From positions 2,304,827-2,368,826 of the forward strand of contig VXAY01002192.1 in NCBI GenBank assembly GCA_013399855.1: a DNA stretch of 64,000 bases. The letters run 5' to 3'. Origin of the DNA: Oxyruncus cristatus. Its lineage: Eukaryota > Chordata > Aves > Passeriformes > Cotingidae. Positions within the stretch are counted from its first letter, which is position 1, and each line of letters begins with the position of its first letter. The position numbers and the translations under genes are program-made. Shown one piece after another: positions 22,081 to 35,400 of the stretch. Under the pieces are notes generated by a model. It was not told where the DNA came from and searched no databases. It worked only from the letters and a program-made list of their open reading frames with translations.

Positions 22081-22119
<39 letters not shown>
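22081..22119. repeat. Poly-T tract
   Basis: About 39 T residues preceded by a short A run. It could be the tail of a reverse-strand retroposed segment covering about 21680-22075, but no source is recognised. Confidence 0.9.
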
Positions 22120-22123
<4 letters not shown>

Positions 22124-23336
22124 ATAAGCAGCCTACTCTTAGGCCACAGTGATCTTTCTATAGCAGTGAATGTTAATTACATTTAATGCCTCTGAATTGG
22201 TGATATGCATTAAAGTTAGTTGCTATCTTTGTTAGAAGGGAGCTCTAGACAAAATTTTAGTAGAGTTGAGTAGGAGAACATAACTCCATTTCAGAAAAGT
22301 TTTGGTGTTGGAAAACTATGCAACTGAAGTGAATTCTAGCCTGCTTTGAATGATTAGCAGTAGCTGATTAAACTACTAACAAGTAAAAAGATTATGCATT
22401 GCCTTTGTGTAAACAGGACCTTGCTTCTACTTTGGGCAAGTACGTCAACTTCCATGTTTTGTGTAGGCTTTTGGGACTCCAGGACTCTACATGAAAAATG
22501 TAATATGTACTTAGGTGAAAATAAAAACCGTGCTGTAAGCTTAAAGTTACAGAGAATGTGAGATTTTGATTAATCCTAATGCCTCTTTCAGTTTTATATG
22601 ACTTGAGTAAAGCTTGTTACTTTTGCAAGATTCATTTCAGACCAGTTCTGTTAGTGCTGGAAGTCTGTGTGTTAGTTATTGATTTTTTTTCTAGAGGAGA
22701 TTTATGCATATGTCCTCTACAGAGAGAGAACTCTTATCCTTCATTAGGAGAATAACGGCATTCTGTTTACTGTGATCACATTACACTGCCTCGCGTGTAA
22801 GAAACAGCACAGGAACAATGCTATGAATCTAAATTTTCCCTTATTCTACTTCTATGTGTTCTGCATATAAATTTTCTAGGCTTTTGTCAACCACAAATAG
22901 TTAATACATTCTCTTTTTAGCTGTGCAGCTTACTTTAATCATATCCGCATTGATGCTGCTGATCACACTATGTTAGTTATGTTCTTTTTACCAGCTGATC
23001 TTCAACTCCATTGCTAACCAAAAACAATTCTAGCAAATATTCCAAAGTCTACCAAGGAAAACAGAATTAAGGTTGATTTTACTGTTATTCAACAAATTCA
23101 GCTTGATTAGAATTATGAAGCCGTGTTTCTCTTGTTCTCATGCAACTCTTTCATAGTACACTTAGGCTTAAATTACCAAGATTTCAGTTCTGAAAAAGTA
23201 TTTGTGCAGTATTTGCTATGATCTTAATATTTCTTTTATCAAATTTAATAATTTGGTGCGTCAGTGCTGTCACTGGTGGGTATGTTTTCATCTAGAAGAC
23301 TAAAACTTACAATATTTCTTTACTTTCATTTTTCAG

Positions 23337-23485
23337 TACTCATGGGTAAGAGAAAGGAGGAAAGTATTTCAAAGCCTGGATCCCAGAAAAGGCAGAGACA
23401 AGAATACACAGATGAACATAGTGATGAGTCTAACGAAGAAGATAATTTAGAGTCATCAGGTGATGGTAATGCCTCTTCACAGTTG
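23337..23485 (+). CDS. SMC6: SMC6 coding exon 1 (residues 1-48)
   Basis: Starts at a TTTTTCAG acceptor with five bases of 5' UTR; the ATG is at 23342. It encodes [13 protein letters not shown] and an acidic, serine-rich tail, matching the human MAKRKEEN start. The -3 base is C, so Kozak context rests on G at +4. Donor GTAAGT. Confidence 0.92.
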
Positions 23486-26400
23486 GTAAGTTGTTTAAAA
23501 AGTCGTAGAGGTGAAGGTAGCAGAAAAAGTTGTGCTTGTTTAAGTAAATGTGTTGGATGTAGGCTGCAGTAAAACAAATATAAAAGAAACTAGAGGTGCT
23601 GTCTGTTTGTTCTTACCTTATTTCTTTTAGGTCATCTAGTTATAACAGTTGATCATAAAATAACAATATTCTTTTTTTACAGAATGTATGCTACTGAAGT
23701 TGTCAAGTAATCCAATAAAGGAAATGGATTTTGGTAGAACCATAGTATATTTTGTGAATGTTTGTAGTAACAACGTAGAAAATATTTAGGAAACTAATTA
23801 TTTACTAAAAGAAGCACCAAATATTGTTTGTTTTGGATAGCTGACACTTTCAAATGTCTAAAAAAATCTAGTGTTTGAAATGCAAATTTTGATGGAAATG
23901 AAACTTGAAAACAGGAATGTTATTTTTTTCTGCTTTTCTGCTAGTGATTGACTTCTAATTTGATGGAGAAATTTTAAAAAATAATTTCTGAGATTGAAAA
24001 TACTGTCTTGTGTATTATCCTGTTCTATGCTTTTAGGCTGGACATTAGGAAACATTTCAGACACTGGACTAGGCTTCTGTGGTGGGTTGACCCTGGCTAG
24101 ACACGAAGTGTGCACCAAAGCTTCTCTGTCACTGCCCTCCTTCATCTGGGCAGGGGAGAGAAAATATGACAGAAGGCTCATGATTGAGATAAGAGCAGGG
24201 AGAGATCACTCACCAGTTACTGTCACAGGCAAAAGAGATTCCACTTGGGAAAATTAACTGAATTTATTAACAATCAAATCAAGATTTGAGAGATAATGAG
24301 AAATAAACCTTGAAACACCTTCCTTCCACCCCTCTCTTTTTCCTGGGCTCAGCTTCACTCCTGATTTTCTCTCCCTCCTCCCCCCCAGCAGCACATGGGT
24401 GGGGGAACAGGGGCTGTGGTCAGTTTGTCACACATTGTCTCAGGTGCTCCTTCCTCCCGAGGGGAGGATTCCTCACACTCTTCCACTGCTTGAGTGTAGA
24501 TCCCTTCCATTGGATGCAGTCTTCCAGGAACAGGCTGATCCACTGTGGGTCCCCTGCTGGGTGACAAGTCCTGCCAGCAAACCTGCTCCATCATGGGCTT
24601 CCCACAGAGCTGCAGCCTCCTTTGTGAATCCACCTCCTCCAGCATGGGCTGCAAGTGGATCTCTGCCCCCCATGGGCTGCAGGGACGCAGCTGCCTCACA
24701 AGCTGCAGGAAATCTCAGCTCTGATACCTGGAGCACCTCCTGCCCTACCTTCTGCACTGACCTTGGGGTCTGCAGGGCTGTTTCTCACATATTCTTACTC
24801 CTCTCTTCTCTGGCTGCAATTGCTGTGATTGCAGTTTCCCCTTCTTAATTCTTATCCTGGAAGTGCTATGACCATTGCAGATGGGCTTGGCCTTGGCCAG
24901 CAATGTGTCTGTCTTAGAGCTGGCTGGCATTGGCTCTGTTGGACATAGAATCAGCTGGGTTGGAAAAGACCTCTGAGATCATCAAGTCCAACCCTTGATC
25001 CACTACCACTGTGGTTACTAGACTGTGGCACTAAGTGCCACATCCAGTCTCATCTTAAAGGCCTCCAGTGCCTGAGAATCCACCACTTCCCTGGGCAGCC
25101 CATTCCAATGCCTGATTACCCTCGCTGTAAAGAATTTCTCCCTAATATCTAACCTGAACTTCCCCTGGCAGAGTTTAAGACCATGACCTCTTGTCTTACT
25201 GGTAGTTACCTGGGAGAAGAGACCAACCCCCACCTGGCTACAGCCTCCTTTCAGGGAGTTGTAGAGACTGATGAAGTCTACCCTGAGCCTCTTCTTTTCC
25301 AGGCTACATGGGGAATCTTGTGGCAGGTTCTCCCAGGAGCCACCCCTGTAGCCTCCTGCCCCACCACCCGCTACCAAAATCTCGCCACCCAAACCCGGTA
25401 CAGATTCCTAGAGAGGTGGTCAGTGCCCCAAGACTGCCAGTGCCCTTAATAACATGTGTTAACATGGTCAGCCAACTGTGTAGAATCTATCGTCTTAATA
25501 TTTTATGTTGTATTAAGTTAGTAATGGGGAGAACTGAAGTTACTGTGAGTGAGCAGTCAGCTTTGGTAACTCTTTTCTTTCTATTTTATTACATAACTGC
25601 TCTGTAGCAAACGATTACATAGTGTCATGAAACCCTTCTATTTCCTTGTAGCTTGTAACTATTGATGTTTTACATTATACTGTCATTTTAATGCTCATAA
25701 TGATTAAAATATATAAACTATATCTCATTAAAATGCATACATAACTCTGGTTTGCACTATTCATTCTTTAGACTGCCGGTGAGGTTGGGATAATTGAAAG
25801 TATCCAGCTGAAGAACTTCATGTGCCATTCAAATCTGGGGCCTTTTCAGTTTGGATCAAATATCAATTTTGTTGTTGGAAGCAATGGAAGTAAGTATTAA
25901 ATGCATAATTTCTTTGTCAAAGAACACTTTTGTTAATAATTTAGAAGATTTAATGTTTATTTGAAAAAGAATTCTTTGCCATGTTTTAGGCATGGGCAAG
26001 GATTTGCTTTTGAACTTGGGAACCACACACGTCTATCCCAGTAGGGCAAGGCTGATGAAAGAGTTAGGTCCTGAATGTGCAGAATTCTGCAAAATATAAT
26101 GTGAATATAAATATTTTCATAGCTAAATAAATTTATATTTGAACTAAATGTACTTGTATGTTTATTATTAAATACACAGCAATTGCCCAAGTGCCTGCAG
26201 TGCCTGTCGCTGAGGTTGTACTGGGGGGTTGGAGTAGCTGCTAATAGTTTCTTAATGCTAAACAAGAACTGAACCACATTCAGCAACATCCTACTTCCTG
26301 ATGGTTTTAACTTCACAAGGGTATTCAAAATTTTCAGAATTGTCAAGTGCTGTTCTCATTAGCCTGGACAAGGGGAAGATTCTGGCCTCGTAGGTTGGCT

Positions 26401-29400
26401 CTCGGAGAGGGAAGGTAGGCGGTGTAGTGGTCAATAGTTGTCGCTAGGTGGCCCCTGAGGCCCAGGCGTGAAGGAGAGGCTGAGAGCGCACGAACCAGGC
26501 GAGACTCACAACCAGTTCTGTCACATCATATGAGCCAGGATTACGGAATACTGCAAAATGATAACCTTAGCCCAAGCCCCAGAGGTGATGAACTCCAAAA
26601 CGGGAAACACATCCTGCAAGGGATACATAAGGGAACATAAGGGATACATAAGGCTACATAAGGGAACTCTGAGAACTAGTGCAATGACTCTGAGAGCAAA
26701 CAAATCAACATTGTGACCAGCAACTATTGAACTGAATGATAATGAAAGCTTACAACAAAATCATTTTAACATACTCTGGTCAGATCTCTTTTTATGTCAA
26801 CCCTTTGAGCCCTGTCTTGGGCTCCAGAAATGACTGTTGTTGTTTAATCCCTGCTGGGAACTAAGCACTGTGCAGCTGCTTGCTCACTGCCCTGTGTCCC
26901 CCAGTGGGATGGAGAGGAGAATCTGAAAAAGGTAAAACCTGTGGTTTGAGATCAGAACAGTTTAATGACTGAAATAAAATAAATTATAATAATAATTATA
27001 ATAAAAAGCAGAAAGAAAGAGAGAAAGAAACCCCAAGAAAAACAAGTGATGCACAATACAGTTGCTCACAACCATCCCATCCTGAGCAGCAATCAGCAGC
27101 TCCTGACCAACACCCCCCAATTCATGTACTGGGTGTGGCATTCTATTGTATGGAATATCCCCTTGGCCAGTTTGGGTCAGCTCTCCTGGCCATTCTCTCT
27201 CCTGTCTTCTTGTGCTCCTCCTGGCAGAGCATGAGACCCTGAAAAGTCCTTGATTTGGATAAACATTACTTAGCAACGACCAAAATGTCAGTGTGTTACC
27301 AGCGCTGTTCTCATGCTGAACCCAAAACACAGCACTATACCAGCTACTAGGAAACAAAATCAGGACTGCAGGTCACATAGAAAGTATTATAGGAAAAGGA
27401 AGTGATATTTATACAAGCTAACTTCTTGTGAAGAGAGAATTAAAAATGTAAAACATAAATTTTGAAGGAGAGTGTAAAACCCTACAGATAGTTAGATAAA
27501 TGATAATATGTGTTTGATTTCTTTTGTTGTATACATATTTTTAGTATGCTCTTAAGGTAGGGGACATTCCTTCCTCCTGACCTAGGACATGTTGAATGCA
27601 AAGTGCTAGATAGAAGTAACAAGTTTGGCTCAGCATGTTGGGATTTTTTAGGGAGAACTGTAGAAATGGCAGATACTTTTCCTAGAGTTATTGTTATTTT
27701 ATATGTTTGTTCAATAAGGACAGAATTTGGACTTCTAATGCATGAAATCAAACAAAAGTCTGTAATATGGGTGAACTGGAGAAGTTGCAAAAACTTCCCT
27801 TTAAAACAAGTTCAATGCTTCTATTACAGGTGGAAAAAGTTCTATTTTAACTGCTCTTATTGTTGGGCTTGGTGGAAAAGCCACTACAACTAATAGAGGT
27901 TCCTCATTAAAAATGTTTATTCGAGATGGAGAGACGTAAGTAAAACTTCTTTAAAGTTGCATATGCTGTTTGTTCATTCTGGTTAGCTGGTGAGTTTTCT
28001 GTTCACCGTCACTTTCTGCATCTTATTGGATCCATCAGGCTTCAATAAAAAGCAAAACAATGAAGAGACCATATTTAAACAACCTTCCCCAAAAACTACA
28101 AACAAGAAATATTAGAAATTTTACCAGTAGTATACCATTATTTCTGATTGTTGTGGTTTTAAAACTAGCTGGAAATGACACTGCAAACAGCCATTCCCCT
28201 TCCCCTCCATCTGCTAAGGTGAGAGAGAGACAAAAGCAGAGATTATGGGTTGGGAATTTACTGAAAAATACCAGCAATGAGATAAGGAAAACAAACAGTA
28301 ACAGCAACAATACTAATAACAGCAGTGTATGTCCAGCCATCTCGCCATGTAAGAAAAGCAGCCTTTCATCTTGCATGCAGTGAGCTCCAACAGAAACTTC
28401 GAGACATCCAGAACAAGTGGTGGATTGATCTAGCAGAAAAGATTCAATTATGTGCAGATTTGGGTGATTACAGAGGATTTTATGAGGCCTTGAAAGCAGA
28501 GTATGGACCTACACACCAGGTTCAAAGCCCTTTACTCAGTGTAGATGGTCAAACGCTTCTCACAGATAAAACTTCCATTCTGAATTGTTGGGCTGAACAT
28601 TTTCAGACTCTTTTCAGTACCAACCGTGTAGTTCAAAGCTCAGCAATTCAGTACATTACACAACAACCCGTGAAAAATGAATTGGATATTGCCCCTACTC
28701 TGGGAGAAACTTTTAAGGCCATACAGCAGGTGAAAGCTGGCAAGGCAGCCTGGGTTGATGGAATTCCACCTGAAGTATGGAAGCATGGAGGCCAGGCACT
28801 CCATGCTAAATTCCATGAGTTTGTCTTGCGTTGTTGGGAACTAGGCGAATTACCATCTTCGTGATGCAGTCATCATCACTCTGTAGAAGAAGAAAAGAGA
28901 TAAATCAGACTGTTCAAATTACTGAGGTATTACTTTGCTCTCCGTTGCTGGTAAAATCCTTGCAAGAATACTTTTGAACAGACTAATACCCGCTATTGCA
29001 GAAGACCTACCTGAAAGCCAGTGTGGTGTCAGAGCCAATAGAAGCACCACAGACATGGTATTTGTTCTCAGACAGCTGCAAGAGAATTGTAGGGAACAGA
29101 ANAGAAAAGTACAAAGATTAGTGTTTACAGAGCCATTGTTTTGTCTACTCTTTTGTATGGGTCCGAATCATGGGTCATCTACCGCCACCACTTGAGACTC
29201 TTAGAACTTCCATCAGCGTTGCCTCCGTACAATCCTAAACATCCACTGGACTGACAAAGTGACCAATGTGTCTGTTCTTGAACAGGCAGGGGGTCACGAG
29301 TATTGAGGCCATGCTGCTGAGAACACAGCTGCGTTGGGCAGGGCACATCTCCAGGATGGGGACCACCGCCTCCCTAAGATTGTGCTCTATGGCAAACTCA

Positions 29401-32400
29401 CCACTGGCTGCTGCAAGAGAGGAGCCCTGAAGAGGAGATACAAGGACTCCCTGAAACAACATCTCAGCCTTGGCCATATTGATCACCATCATTGGTCTAC
29501 TCTGGCCTCCAGTCGGGAGGCACAGAGACACACTATTTATAATGCTGCTGCTTCTTTTGAGAACACACGCAGAATCATACTTGAGGAGAAAAGATAACGC
29601 AGAAAGAACCGAGTCTTGCCAATACCACCAAAGGAGACTTTCTGCTGTGCCCTTTGCAACCGGACTTGTCTGTCTCGCATTGGCCTTTTTAGCCATCAGT
29701 GTGCTTGTAGCAAGTGTGGGTAGAGTCCTTCTCTAATCTTCGTTCGCAAAGCCTAGCCATGTGTATAAAAAAGGGTGATTACATGCAGAAGTGCTCACTT
29801 AGTCTGACTCAGCCGGACTGCACCACAGCCCAAGCTTCAACAGCTCCCCAGACAAAGAAGAAAATGGTGGATGAAAGTGTCTCTGTGTCCCCCTGCCCTA
29901 GCCTGGGACAGTGAAGAAAAAAACAATGGTGGACAAATTGTCCACACCCTTTCTCCCTCGCCAACGTCGAGACAACGAAAAGCAGTGATGGACAAACCCC
30001 CCAGGAGGACTGGAGCCACCCCACTGCTCCACTCACTGTCTGGTTTCCCTGGCGGTAAGGAACAACATGGCAGCAGTTCTGCGTCACGTTCCCCTCTTCC
30101 ACTCGCAGCCACGTCCCCCAGTGATGACGTGGGTGGCACAGAATAACAACCCCACTCCCCTCACAGCAACTGTGAGAAAATTAACTCTGGCCTGGCTGAA
30201 ACTAGGACACTGAACTAGCTAACGTGGTGGTATGTCCTCTGTATTGCCATGTTCTCATGTGTTACTTCTGCTGTGTAATTCCTACCAAGTACTGAGTTCA
30301 TTAAAAAAAAAATCCTAGGGAACTAGTTACTGTTTACAAGCAGCAAGATGAATTATTTTTCTGTCTTTTTTGTGATGTGAATGAATATACAATATAAAGA
30401 CCTTGACTTACAGGTAGGTATTTAAACATACAGGAAGTGGATTCATGTCTGCTGTAAGAGTGGGGAATTGATAACAAAATAGGTTTAGGAGTTCACATAA
30501 AGCTGTAACTCGGAGTCCCAGCCTTTTCCTTTCAGAAGTGCTTCGAGTACATTTTTGGCAGTACCTTTCTTATGTGTATTAACTTAATGTTTCAGCACTC
30601 ACTCAAGAAACAGAAAATAGGAATTCAGAAATGAAAGCATGTCTCATCTTTTCTAGAAGAATGCCTTAAGCACTCTGGTATAGATTACTTTGGTTAGGCT
30701 GTAGAAGGCAAGCAACTGTTTTCTACAGAAGCCAGTTTGAAAATAGGAGAACAACAAAAAAGCAACTTGAATCTGCAACCTAAAAATGGGGGCACTCAGA
30801 TGGGAAGGGAAGGTGGGGGAAATCTGCTGTCACAACTATTTACTTTTGGCTGTTGCGTGAAGAAGGTGCAAACAGATAGTGTATGGCAGCCTTTCTGGAT
30901 GTGTATCTGATGCTATTTTGGCTCAAACAACATAAATATATGTTGTTCTGATTGGTATTATGACTGACTTGCAGTTTTGACTTGTAGTAGACATGACAAT
31001 TTGTATGTAAAATTAAAATGTCCTGATTATTTTTGTTAGATTTGAAATTAATTTCAGTTGTCTTTTTTATTATTTTTGGTTTTTTTTTAGTTCTGCGGAT
31101 ATTTCCATAACTTTGCGAAACCGGGGCAGAGATGCATTTAAACCAGAAGCGTATGGTAACTCTATTATTGTGAATCAGCACATTAATCAGGATGGAAACA
31201 GAAGTTACAAACTGAAAAGCAAATCTGGTCAGTGGTAGTTTGCTTTATTCTCAACCTTATAAGTTCTTTAAATGTTTTTATTGCTTTAAGTGATGTTAGT
31301 AAAGGGTGATGTTATTTCGTAGAATCATTTAAGGATGATAACACTGTCCATTTTTTGTGTGTTTATCTCAGACTAAGAATATTTTAGTTGTCAAAAACAT
31401 TATGTATTTATCGATATATATTATTTAGTATGTCAGGTTCTGCATTATGTATTATTTTTACAAAAATCTGGTTGTGTGATGAGGGTGAACATAGTTCTTT
31501 TAGTCTTTTTGAAATTCTGTTGAGTTTGCTGATTTACCTGTATTCCGTCACAGAGGGTTTATGAAGCAATGAGGGACTTTAATTAGAAGTCTTTCTTTAC
31601 AAATGCAAATATATTAGAAAAAAAACCCAAACAACCAGTGTTTCCCATTTAGGACTAAATCCATTTTACAAAAAGATTAATCTCATTTTTTACATTGCTA
31701 CATTGAACAAAAGACTGGAGCATTGTATGTCTTTTTACTTTGGACCTATTGGGTTAATTTTTCCTTTGTTTTTTTCCATTAGGAACCTTAATTTCTTCAA
31801 AGAAAGAGGAACTCGTAAAAATACTGGATCATTTTAATATACAGGTAGTTGCTGTGTTTAAATTCTGTGCAATTTCAGACATCAGCATGTGATATTATGA
31901 TTCTTTCATTAAAAAGCAATGTTTTCTCATTTCCTTAAATGAGAGGTTTATTCCTTCTATGTTATTTCAGAATCAAATTCATTAGCAAAAGAAAAATTGA
32001 AATGTATACCTTATACAATGCAGGATAAGATTCTGTCCCAGGCAGGTAAGTATTTGCTATCATCTGTGAGCCATGAGTCATATATCCTGTTGAGGAGAGT
32101 CCTAGCATAGGTTTCTTTTGTATCTGGAGGGAGTTTTTATGCTTATTATTTCAGTGTTTTCTGTGGAAGAAATTTGAGTGTGTTTTTGCTGCTTAAGCGA
32201 TTAATGAAAGATCAGGTAATGCACATGAAGTTTAAATATTCAACATACTTAGAATTTCAAGTAACATAAACTTCAGTTGGTATGTATTGATTATTTTGGT
32301 GGAAACTTCAGTAAGAATATATGGGTCAATTAATTGCATTTCATGCAATACTTTGATCAATTAAATAATGAGAAATACAACATTGGACAAAATTTCTAAT

Positions 32401-35400
32401 GCTGATCGTGTTAAATAAATGGAACTTACAGGCACTGTCTTTATAGAAGTCATCCTTCTGGAAGCAGTTCCTTAGTTGTCCTTGCTGTGGTTCGATTTTG
32501 TACTTGATGAAGTTGGATTTCTAAAATTTCTGTTTGTTACTGGTTTTGTTTGTTACGTTTTGTATGTTTTTAAAGAGATTAGAGGATTAGAAATCTTAAT
32601 TTCTGAATCTTATTATTGAATTGCAGTACATGGAACAGGGAGATGGTTTGTTCACTTTCATGGATTTGCAGTTACATGATAACTGTTCTATTCAAAATAA
32701 AACGAAAGCAATTATTTTTTGCAGGTAGATAATCCTGTGACAATTTTAACCCAAGAGATGAGTAAGCAGTTTTTACAGACTAAAAGTGAAAGTGACAAGT
32801 ATAAGGTAAGGAAAATTATTGAACATTTTGATTAAACATTAGAATACTGATTTCAAATTTCTAGAGACTGCATTTGGAGGAAAAAAAATACCAGATTCCT
32901 TAATTTTAATAACTTGTTGTGGTTTAACTCGGGTAAGCTGCTCAATACCACACGACCACTCACTTCCCTTCTGTCTTTCCCTCCAGCTTGTGATGGGGTA
33001 AGAGGAACGGAAGAGTACGATAAAAGAAATTAAAAGGATGAGATAAAAATTATTTTTAAAAAATGCAGAGAAAGCTGAAAGAAGAGAGAAAGAAAGGGAA
33101 AGAAAACAAGAGATGCAAAGGCAATCGCTCACCACCTCCAGCTGGTAGACCAATGCCTAACCAGTTCCCAACCAAAAGATGGCTAATCCCCCTGAACCCT
33201 CTCTTACCACTTTTTTTGCTGAGCATGGCTGTGCTGGCTTGGGCTGGGATAAAGTTAATTTTCTTCATGGCAGCTAATATCCTTGTGTATTTATGCTGAA
33301 AACAGTGTTGATAACATGGAGATGTTTCTGTTACTGCTATTTTTTAAATGCTGAGCAGTGCTTACTGAACACAGTCAAGGCTTTTTCTGCTTCTCTCACA
33401 CCTCAGTAGCAAGGAGGCTGGGGGTGCACAAGGAGTTGGGAGGGGATACAGCTGGAACAGCTGATCCCAACTGACCCAAGGGATATACCAGACCATATGG
33501 CATCATGCTCAGCATGTAGAGCTGGGGAAAGAAGAAGGAATTAGAAGACAGTGATGGATTTGTCATCCCAAATCGCATGATGGAGCCCTGCTTTCCTGGG
33601 GATGCCAGAACACCTGCCTGCCCATGGGAAGTGATGAATGAATTCCTTGTTTCGCTTCGCTTGTGTGTGCAGCTTTTCCTTTATTAAATAATTTTTATCT
33701 CAACCCCTGAGTTTCCTTGCTTTTACTTTTCTGATTCTCTCCCCCATCACACCAAGGGGAAGTGAGTGAGTGGCTGTGGGGGGCTGAGTTGCTGGCAGGA
33801 GCTGAACCACGACAATGAAGTTTCATGGGGTGGCATATCTCTTTGGGATCAACTGCCTCATTGTATCCCTTTCCAACTTCTTGCACACCCTGCTAATTTA
33901 CTCTCTGGGAGGGCAGAGTGAGAAACAGGAAGGCCTTGGTGGAACAGCTAAAATATTAGGGTGTTGTCAGTATTGTTTCGATCACACATAAAATACAGCA
34001 CCATAAAAGTTGCTATGAAGAAACTTAACCATCCTGGCCAGAGCCAGTACACTGTCTGATTGTAGTAGTCATCCACTGGCACAAACGATTTTTTTGAAGT
34101 TTATTCTCTCTAAAGAGATTGATAAAATTAAATTTTAGGGCACTGCTGTGTTATTTCGTTATTCAGAAATACCACTGTTGCAAATGGGTGTTTTAGGTTG
34201 CTCAAAGAACCACTGGCACAGGTATCAGCAAAAGCAGGTATAATATTAAAATGAAAGCATGACAAAGTTCGTCGGCAAGGTTCACTCTCCTACTTACCTG
34301 GATGGTTAAAGCACATAGAGGAAAATCATACTAAAATCTGTAATCAGTGAAGCTAAAACTAAAATCAGCCTGAAGTGATTTACATGGAGGCTGGTGATCG
34401 GAAAAGAATAAGGATAAAAAGGAGTAAGGGAGACCTGCCTGTTAAGTCACAAGGTTCAGACTGACTTGCCAAACTCAGCCCCAGACTTGACTAATGTTTC
34501 AGGCTTAAAGGTTTTGGCAGCACTTAAACTTGACAGCACGTAATTGATAGCCTAATTTAAACAATTTAACAAAAGATTCTTATAGAATTTACTATAGCAC
34601 AATGGTAAGTCACTTACAGGCCTAATTTACTTAAGAGTCCAAGAGGGTGACATTCATAATATATTTGCTAGAGCAGATTCACACGCCTACAGACCTAAAC
34701 AGTGGGTACAAGGTGTATCCTTGTGAAAAATTCCCATCGAATTCAGGGAAGTACTCAGGTTGGATGCCTTTGTATTGTCTCAACAGGTGAAGGGTTGATC
34801 CTTGAGGAGTGGGGGTATCAGCCCAGGTGTTGTCAGCTTCCAAGTAAATTTGAGGGCTCGCTGGCTTACAGAGGTCTCCCACTCAGAGGGAGATGCTGGT
34901 CACAGCCCACTAAGGTCCAGGAGAGCTCAAAGGGTCTCACTTAGGACTTCTCTTTATAGGGCTGCAAGAGAGTGGGCTTCAGTCATAGGAATGTTCCATT
35001 CTGGCCACAATTTGGGTCTGTAACTTACTTGAAAGTTCAGTAACAAAAATGTTTTTCCACATGGGTCGTTATTTAGGCAAGAAAAGTAAGTTTCCAAGGC
35101 AGTTTTGTTAAAACCAGGAGCTCATCAGACAGCGTAAGTTTCTGGGAGCAGAGAGTGTTTCCGACAAGCTCACAAGGAGCTGAGCTCATGTGTTGTTCAT
35201 CAAGGCCAAGGCCTAACGAGCATTTCTGATATCACAGTGCAGCCCAAGAAAGAGATGGAAGTTGTACCACCAGAACCCCACCATTTAGTTTACTTTGGAT
35301 GTCATTCAGCATGCAGAGAGGTTGGGATGAATGGTCTTTCTGTGGCAATTAAAGTTCACTTAGATAAAGTGCTGAACCTGAAATCTGCAAATTTATTCCT

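Larger units (their letters stand above)
18554..23336. other. SMC6 5' intron: no gene recognised
   Basis: AT-rich sequence. It contains an ATT/TAA-rich block (20367-20435), a GC-richer block with short open frames (about 20740-21560), a second GC-richer block (about 21680-22075) ending in poly-T, and otherwise nothing I recognise. Confidence 0.6.

Noticed and set aside
23264..23341. Upstream in-frame ATG codons before the SMC6 start
   Set aside because: They lie 5' of the TTTTTCAG acceptor at 23336, so they are intronic; the family-matching start MGKRKEES is at 23342.
24310..24848. Open frames of 84-149 codons
   Set aside because: They are translations of the LTR at 24078-25402.
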